The position numbers and the translations under genes were made by a program. DNA of 64,000 nucleotides. It comes from Drosophila persimilis (taxonomy: Eukaryota; Arthropoda; Insecta; Diptera; Drosophilidae). Below are positions 56,344-64,000 of the stretch, piece after piece. The stretch lies in the NCBI RefSeq assembly GCF_003286085.1, contig NW_020825332.1, positions 863,001-927,000 on the forward strand, given 5' to 3'. Position 1 is the first letter of the stretch; each line of letters begins with the position of its first letter. A model generated the notes under the pieces. The model made no database searches. It had not been told where the DNA came from and saw only the letters and a program-made list of their open reading frames with translations.

Positions 56344-56830
56344 TTAGTGCAGGTATCCGTGTCCGAGGCCAGCGTATCCCAGACTGCCGTAGCTGCCGTA
56401 TCCGCCATAGCTGCCGTATCCGCCGTGGTAGGTGGAGGTGGTGTGCAGGGCCGGGGAGGCGTGCACCAGAGGGGCGGAGTGGATGAGGGGGGCGGCGTGC
56501 ACCAGGGGAGCGGCGTGCACCACGGGGTAGGCCTTGGTGGCCACCTTGTAGGTGTTGGCGTACGAAGTGGCCACCGGGTGGTGGGCCACAATGGGGGCGG
56601 CGTAGCTCTTGATGATCGGGGCGTGCGAGATCACGGCCGGGGCGTAGGCGGGAGCCAGGGCGGCACCGTATCCCAGTCCATAGCCATGGCTATAGGGCGA
56701 GATCAGTCCGGCGTTGGCAACGGCGCACAGGGCGGACACGAGGGCGATCTACAGTGTACAGTGGAGTAGTGTCTATAAGCAATATAATCCTTGGGTCCTC
56801 TGGGCGCTGTATCCTTACCAGTTTGAACAT
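56344..56830 (-). CDS. Ala/His/Tyr/Gly-rich secreted protein (138 aa), cuticle-like
   Basis: Exon 1 is 56819-56830 (MFKL), exon 2 is 56344-56748; 70-bp phase-0 intron (GTAAGG to ACTGTAG). The start MFKLIALVSALCAVANAG is a signal peptide. The mature chain has SPYSHGYGLGYGAALAPAY, then AVISHAPIIKSYAAPIVAHH, an island with more information (PVATSYANTYKVATKAYPVV), then HAAPLVHAAPLIHSAPLVHA repeats, and a Gly-Tyr end (YGSYGGYGSYGSLGYAGLGH then GYLH). I recall this VISHAPI/ATSYANTYK arrangement from Drosophila and other insect low-complexity cuticle proteins, without being able to name the gene. Last cluster member on this side. Confidence 0.92.
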
Positions 56831-56923
56831 TTTGCTGGTTGGTTTTTGGGGTTTCTTCTGTGCGAAAGACTTCTTGACTGAAGAGCTGACTGTGTTATGC
56901 TTAGACGTCTCGTGTTGTCGTGT

Positions 56924-56931
56924 TATTTATA
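56924..56931 (-). promoter_or_regulatory. TATA box of the AAPLVH-repeat gene
   Basis: Minus-strand TATAAATA about 95 bases upstream of the ATG. Confidence 0.75.
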
Positions 56932-57759
56932 CCCGATTCGACCCGACCCGAAACATGAGAAATATTCTGACAAATCATGGCCAGAAGAGCAACAGAGAGG
57001 GCAACACCAGTACCCATTCAGAGAGAGACAGAGGCAGCGACAGATCGGAGGCAAAGATCGGGCGAGCGTGAACGCCCCTGTCAGCAGCCGAGAGCCGAGG
57101 CTTTGTGCATTCGCCGACACCGCCGCCGACACCGCCCGAGAGATCGCGAAAGAGATCATTCGAGACTCGCCAGAGCCAGAGGTAGAGGCAGACCCAACCA
57201 CAGTCCCAGCTTTTCATGGAAAAACCTCTTTGGATTTGCCATTTAATTCAATTTGTACTTTTTCGGCTTCCATTGTTGGCTTCCACTTGGAAGGGGAGTG
57301 GATGGGTGGTGGGGGGAGGGAAGGGAAGGGTGTGGACTTAAATCCATTCTCATCGAGATTCGTGTGTGGAAATTAGCAATTGTCTTTCGGCGGTTCAGTT
57401 CTAAGGGAATTTCCCTCTTGAATGCTTTATTTGTGGTGGAAATTAGTTAATTAAACTTGTACACACGATCAAGGAAGGTGTCCAAGAAGGAACGAACCCT
57501 TTATGGGACTCCTCTTTCAAGCTCAAGCGCTTTTAGTACCCAAACAAATAATAATAATAAATAACACCTAAATACTCCCCCCCATGCAACATGCAACATT
57601 AAACATGCATCACATGCTATGACATTTGTGATTAGCTGATCTCTAAATCCTTTCTAAAACGCCTTTGATTATCAATCAGCCTGGCCGGCTGGCTGGCTAA
57701 CTGACAGCTCATTACAGATCCGATCCGTAGGTGTGGAAAATGTGGTTGCTCCAATCGGA

Positions 57760-57804
57760 GGCAGGCAGGCAGGCAGCCAGGCAGCCAGGCAGCCAGGCAG
57801 CAGC
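57760..57804. repeat. GGCA/GGCAGCCA array
   Basis: Four-base GGCA copies grading into GGCAGCCA octamers, similar in unit to the array at 21743. Confidence 0.95.
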
Positions 57805-59939
57805 CTCTCCACGCACCGCAAAACGCTCCGTGAAAAATTGGCCACTTTAATAACTGACAACAATTTGTGGAACGAATTGGAGTGGAGTGCAATTGTGGTG
57901 TGCTGTGCTGTGGTGCAGTTGGTCAGTGGTTCGGTGGTTCGGTGGACAGCTGGTTTGCATGCATTAATTTTTAAACTGATTTCTTATCGCTTTCGGCTGG
58001 GGGCAGGCATGGCGTATGCGTAACTTGGTTGTAAAGAAAATCAATTGCCAATGCAAGTAAATCATATTTGCCGGATTTCGGATTTCGGATTTCTGAATTG
58101 GGCATTTGCGGATTTGTGATTTGGGATTTGGAATTGCCTGCCAGATTTCCTAATAGCCATTCTTAATTTCCTCTCAGCAGTCGCACGTATCGTATCGTAT
58201 CAAAAGATCTTCTGTCCAAGAAGTGTACAAAGAATTGCGAAATATTGTCACCTGAGTTCGCGAACCTTGAGCTGAAGTTTTTGAATTGAAGTTTTGAATC
58301 GAATTCAGCGTTCGATTCAGAGTTAGATTCAGATTCAGAGTTCTCAGCGGCAAACAAAGCCCGGCTTAAAGTTTATGACTCATAAATCAATAAACCTTTT
58401 GGCCTGAAGTGGGGACAATTCATTCTTTCGCTTTGACCCTGGACATCGCTGCTTGATTGGCTTCGAGTGCGAGTTTATGGAAAATATGCATATCAACGAG
58501 GCTTAAACTAAATCAAGCACAGCCCCAGCCACGGCCGAAGCAGTCGAAAGCAAACCCTTCACCAGGCCAACACCTATTGGCTATCGCCTATCGGTGTCTG
58601 GGGAGACCCGGGGCGTTATGCAAATCGCTGCCAAATTGTCGCATAAATCTAAATCGGACGAGGCTTGATTGACACAAAACAGGATGCCAAATTGCGTGGC
58701 TAACGATTGATCCATTGATCCATGGGGCCACTGCCTGCCACCCACTCTGTGCGATTGTGGTTCGGATTCGGATTCGGGTTCGGATTGCAGCCGGTGGTCA
58801 GAGCTGGGGCCTCTTGTGGCCTGTAATTGCATTTTAATGGCCTCCCAATTGCATTCTGTGTGTGTGCGCCTGCCTGCCTGCCTTCCATTGGGCAATGCCC
58901 CCACAGTCCCCATGCATTCGATGGCGATGCCGATGCCGATTCCGATTTCCCAAGCACAACGCCCAAAAAACTTTGATTGCCAACAAATCATTCAAAAAGT
59001 TGAAATTAAAAGCCGTCAATTTTCCAACTCAAGTGAGTTTCGGGTCTACTTTTTTCTCCCCAGTCATGATTTATGCGATATTTCTGTGGAAATCGTCAAA
59101 GTAGACAGATTTCTCGGAAGAAAAATGAAATTTCACAAGTCGGAAATTTTCGTGAAATTTTCTTGAAATCAGATCAAAGATTTCACGGCTTAGAAAGAGG
59201 AGAAGGAGATTCGGTTTAGTTGCATTCCATTAACACGATGACCGCAAAAAGTTATTGTTTAATTTCGTTTAATTTGATATAGTTGTGCTAGAGTTTTGCA
59301 TAATTGTGGGTTCGGTGGTTGGTCACCAGCCAATTTGCATTTCCATGTATTCACATACTCGCATACATACATATTACATTGTATGTATGTATGTATGTGC
59401 TCTGGTGACTCCCAGCCGTGTGACTCGAGTGTGTCCAATTAAGTATTAAGTATACCACATGGTGGACGGACGCTACGCGGTCAAGGTCGTGCTTACCCCA
59501 GTACTGTCGCAATGTCGTGCACATTACAATGTACACTCGTACTACACCAGCGACCGACAACAACACTTTCAATTACATGTTTTATAATGATTAATAATCC
59601 GAGAAGCAACAGCAACAGCAACAGCTGCAAACTGTAACAAACAATGGCCAACCGAGAGCCAAGACTGCAGAAATTGGCAAGGGATCGTTGGAGCACCGAA
59701 TGGCTGATGGGTGGATACTCTTCTAGGGTTATTCATTTGAGAGTGAGTCAACTCTCCGAGTGTTCAAGGGCTTCTCACATTTCTATCTACCTTCCATTAG
59801 TCACACTTTACGTACACACATCATAGGAAAGAGACTCTTTGCTTCTTGCAGGGCATTCATCAATGCTTTGAGGAATGCTTTTCCGCCGACTGCTGGGGGC
59901 ATGGCAAATGTCGAGCAGGCACCGCTGTGAAGAGCTCTG

Positions 59940-59966
59940 TACACACACACACACACACACACACAC
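59940..59966. repeat. (CA)n microsatellite
   Basis: About 13 CA dinucleotides. Confidence 0.95.
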
Positions 59967-62900
59967 CTAAAAGACAGACAGCCAGAAAGACGGCCACATT
60001 TTCATTAATGGAATTAAAGTGAGCTACTTTTCCCACTCTTCCCCTCCGCCATTACACCCCCTCCCCGCCTTTGGGGCTACCGCATTTTTAGTCGGAGATC
60101 TTTTACCTTCAGACCGAGACTCAGATTCAGATTCGAGGTTGGGCCAGCGATTATCATTTGTAAAATTGGTTTCACTTTTTAGTTCTTTTTCGTTTGTTAG
60201 TTTTTCTTTTTGTTTCTGCTTGGGGACATTGCGCAACGTGGGGCTTAGAGCACGTACATGGTTTCTGTTTCTCTGTTGCTCTGCCTGTTGCATGCCAAAA
60301 ACTATTCCGGACACAGATCCATTTGACAGCTCCGGTGAGTATTCCCCCGATTGTCAATGCAAATTCACCGAAATTCGCATCATAATTAAGTGGTTTAAAC
60401 GCGGCTGCAACCACAGGCAAAGGCACAGCCACTGGCACTGGCACTGGCACTGGCACAGCTACCATATCGAGAACGGGACACGCCCCTTTTTGTGGCTCGT
60501 AAATTAAAGCGGCAAACGCCTTGCCTTGCAGCATTCTGTGTTTTGTTTTTATCACCAAATTGTATGCAAATTGTTCTTCGACTCAATGACGGACGGATCC
60601 AAAGAGATTTATGTTACCGAAATAATGGGGTTTTAATTGAATTTACTTTTCATGTGGGTGCCTCCTCCTGTACTTCTGTGCTCCCCCCCTCCTCTCCCGA
60701 TACCCTCGATTCCCTCGTTCGTTGCTTGTCTAATGCATCTAATTAGACTTTCACTTTTTTGCCTTTTGCTGCCACTCGTATTGTCTGGGATTGTCTGTAG
60801 CTCTGCGATTGTTCTAGAGAGCAGAATCGTTGACTTTTGTGGTTACTCACCCTGAACTTGGGCCTGGGCTTTGGCTGATTGGAAATCAAATTACGACGCC
60901 CAGATCCAGATACAGACACGATTGTAGAACACTTGTCGAGGGAGTCATAACGCGGTGGATAGAGGTGGCAATGGATTCCGACACGAGTCGCTCGGTTCTA
61001 AGAGACGTTTCCCATTCAGAGGTGGTTCTGGTCTAACACTCCCCAAGACTCCAACACGAATCTATCGCCCCATCACGCTTTGATCTCCAAATGCTCCGCT
61101 TTATTCGTTCTATGCCACGGGCTGTGTTTCTCACAGCAAAAAGCTGAAATCAGCGTGAGTCTGCTCGGAGCTCGGAGCTCGGAGCTGCTTTGGGAACTGC
61201 GGATAACTATAAAAAGTCAATTAGACTTAATGATAGCATAGCCGCAGCTAAACATTAAATTCATGTACGTAAATTACACACAGAAAGAATACAGAGAACA
61301 AAGATGAAAAAAACAAAAACAACATGCGCAAGAAAAGTAATAAAAACCAAAACGGATTCGATTTCAGGGCAAGAGACAGCTAGCAAGCAGCTAACAGAAA
61401 ACAGCCAGAGACCAAACCAAACACAATGTCGACTCCACTTTGGATTCTGTGGATTCTGTACGTAATCGAGGAAGTTGTTTGGGGCCTCTGTCGCTGTTTC
61501 TGTCTCTGCTGTCTCTGGTGTCTCCACCTCTACGGGCTGTAATAGCTCCGCTCCGACTGCAGTCGGCAAAAAGTGGTTCGCAGCAGTGCGTCTGGTTTTG
61601 TATAATTCAGTCATTAAAATTAATAAGACAATGCAGATTGCAGATCACAGATCACACGCCCCAAAAAACAAAACACTCACAGAGCACCTTGTTGGCGCCG
61701 CAAGAACTGGCCAAACGAGGCATTTGGCAAACGTTTAGGCCTGGAGGCGGATGTGGGATGTGGATGTGCCGACTATTACAGATCTAATTACATGGCGTAT
61801 GAGTGATTTTAAATGGTGTCGTGGCCAGTCACACCGATAAGGCCATGGGGCTGGGATAAGACCCCAGATTAGCCGTACTCATAGCCGCCTTCTCCCGCCT
61901 TCCTCCTCTCTCTCTGCATTTGCAGCTAATTAAGTTGCATGTTGCTGTTGACAGGCATTCAGATACAGATACTCGCACTCAGACTCGCACTCGTTCGAAT
62001 GCAGGCAGACAGACAGCTGGACAGATACACGCAACACCCGAATCGGAGCCAATCCCAGTGGACTGGACAGAGTCGCTTTCTGTTAGCCCAACTATTTGTC
62101 CATATTTCGTTAAAGTTCTCAGCAACTTGGGGATTGTCCATAGCCATTGAAGTTGCTGTTTAACTCTGAAAGATGTTTTGTATTCATTTCCTTATAGAAC
62201 TAAAGTGCCTCAATCCAAGATCTGATTTCTTGAAATCAATTAGGCCCCTGCTTCAGTTGGGTTGGACTGAAGCAAAGCCTAAATTTATTGTATTGTACGA
62301 AATTCCGCATTGGTTTGCTTTGGCTTTTGGCCAGACATTCCACTAATCGAATCATTTACAATTCCCACTGCCTTTTTGTGGCTGATTAACTCTAGTAATA
62401 CCCTGTTTACACTTGGCTTGAGCTATTCAGTCATTGAGTTTGGGCAAAGTTCAAGTTTGTACATGGGATGGGCATAAAGCCCTTGCCCTGGGTGCGTTTG
62501 TTCGATTTCCCGAATATTTCAGCCCTGTTCTGCCTACCGTGAGAACTATCACCACTAGAAAAACAGCAACCAAATTATGGCTGCGGGAAAAGGTGCGAAT
62601 ATACAATTAAGATAATATTTTATTGATATTATTCAATCGCGGTGGGCTGGTAAGTGTAGGAACAATATGTTTTAGCCTCGAGGCTTGATCTCGACTGATG
62701 TACGAGTATGCTGTTGCTGCCTTAAGTTAGGTCTGGCTGCTGCGATTCTTCTTCTCTGCTGTGCTCTCCTTCTTCCGTTGCAGCTTGTCTGCTGTTTATC
62801 TGTTGCTTATCCCGTTTTGCTGTTACTCTGCTGTTTCTAACCCCTGATCCTTCAATGGACCAGCTTGCCCACGCCTTCCTACACACATGTAATCGATAAA

Positions 62901-64000
62901 GCAAATACTTTAAACAATTTTGTCGGAAACACACCCACGCATCAGCCCTCAAGAACTCAGTAATTCTCACGAATCGACTCATTTATCGATCGTTATCCTA
63001 TAACGAGTCATCGAGCAGTTCGCCTGTTAACATATCAAAATTCCCTCCACCGTTTGCAAAATGAATAAGATCTGAAAACTATTTAGCAAGTGAACAAATT
63101 TGCGAAAATTGCTGCAGCCTCAGCACAGAAAATTGACGAATGTTTTCAGACGTTTATGAACGCCCCCAACGATCATTTATCTAATAATTCAAACTAAATA
63201 GCCTATGTTTCCGAGCCAAAGCTTAGAGCTAAACTTTGAAAGCGTGACCAAGAGCTTTCGTTTAAAGATCGATCCCAAAGGTATGCAACGTTTTTTTGAA
63301 CAGCATTCTAAAGCTTTTCCACGATCTCGATGTGCATGCTACGACCTGACTAGGTCGTTCGTCCGTCGTCCGTCGTCGGTCGTCGGTCGTCGTTCGCCTG
63401 TTGCAGCCTCCGATTTCCACTCTTTCTGCTGCAGAACTGGGAATCGTTAGACCCCGTGTTAAGTGCAATTCAAAGATTTATGCCGACTGTTAAACCGTCA
63501 AGTGATTTACACCTCGCGGCTGTAAGAATCCGTCTTGGACATGGTTTCGCTTGGCTTGCAGTTGGCTGGGGCCAAAGTAGAGCACAGCCAACACAATAGT
63601 AACTGGCGGCAACAGCAACAACAATGGGAGCTACTTGGTTCAGTGATTAAATCGTTTCGGGGCCTGTCTGCCGGTCTGTCTGCCTGTCAGCGGGCTTGGG
63701 TTATGAGTATCTTTGGCTTCTGTTTCTACCACTTTTCGTTATGTTTTTCTTCTTAATTAAATTAGGCCCAAGGTCGCCCCCAAATGGGCTGGGAATCTTA
63801 GAGCAGGCAGAGGCATTAGGTATATGGTTAATTAACATCAAAGTTGAGAGGCAAACGAGGCATACTCGTGCATATATGGCATATGGTGTCTGATCTGCGT
63901 TGGCGGCACCCAGAAATAGCCCCAGAAATAGCCCGGCCGAAAACTACGAGCCAGGAAAAGTCAGTCAGGCGTGGAGGGACTAGAGGCTGGTTATGCAAAT

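Larger units (their letters stand above)
56932..64000. other. Gene-poor right flank, 7 kb
   Basis: No gene recognised. Microsatellites and small arrays: GGCAGCCA (57760-57804), TTTCGGA (58074-58092), ATGT (59380-59398), CA (59940-59966), CACTGG (60429-60456), GAGCTCG (61167-61185), CGTCGGT (63360-63395). Open frames lack ATG-initiated signal peptides, domains or partner exons. Confidence 0.55.

Noticed and set aside
1..64000. CRISPR arrays, operons, tRNA and rRNA genes
   Set aside because: None seen; the regular arrays are microsatellites or coding repeats, and the gene structure is eukaryotic.

Overview
The window looks like nuclear DNA of a Drosophila species, probably of the obscura group. 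The support is short 60-90 bp introns with GTAAGT/GTRAG donors, TATA-driven small genes, dense CA/GA/TG microsatellites, GC-rich third codon positions, and two degraded copies of an INE-1/DINE-1-type Helentron repeat. No tRNA, rRNA, CRISPR array or intact transposase gene was seen. Species and chromosome arm cannot be fixed from the sequence. From memory, unverified, the gene content resembles the cluster of small cuticle/retinin-like genes at 72E on D. melanogaster 3L (the CG13040-CG13069 series).

Layout. Bases 1-11.2 kb hold no convincing gene: microsatellites, GA/CT tracts and a 310-bp tandem noncoding duplication (9.2-9.8 kb). From 11.2 to 18.6 kb lie two minus-strand paralogues (347 and 385 aa) of a low-complexity, apparently intracellular family that share four short blocks, the strongest being a C-terminal block built around KGMSGL and a CC pair. 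A Helentron remnant sits between them.

From 19.9 to 56.9 kb lies a cluster of 19 small secreted-protein genes and one large leucine-rich-repeat (LRR) transmembrane protein gene (27.9-29.6 kb). Seventeen of the 19 have the same structure: a TATA box, an ATG exon of only 3-8 codons (often MFKL, MFKF or MMK), one phase-0 intron of 59-87 bp, then a second exon carrying the hydrophobic part of the signal peptide and a low-complexity mature chain (Ala/Tyr/Pro/Gly/His-rich). The first exons are too short for ordinary ORF calling, so starts were assigned by joining exons by eye. The two neighbours at 26.5 and 27.2 kb lack the intron. One is a clean intronless gene. The other looks like a frameshifted relative with a novel Cys-rich middle.

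The small proteins are best read as structural components of cuticle or other apical extracellular matrix, probably co-expressed from individual TATA promoters. This is inference from composition, signal peptides and clustering. From 57 to 64 kb no gene was recognised.
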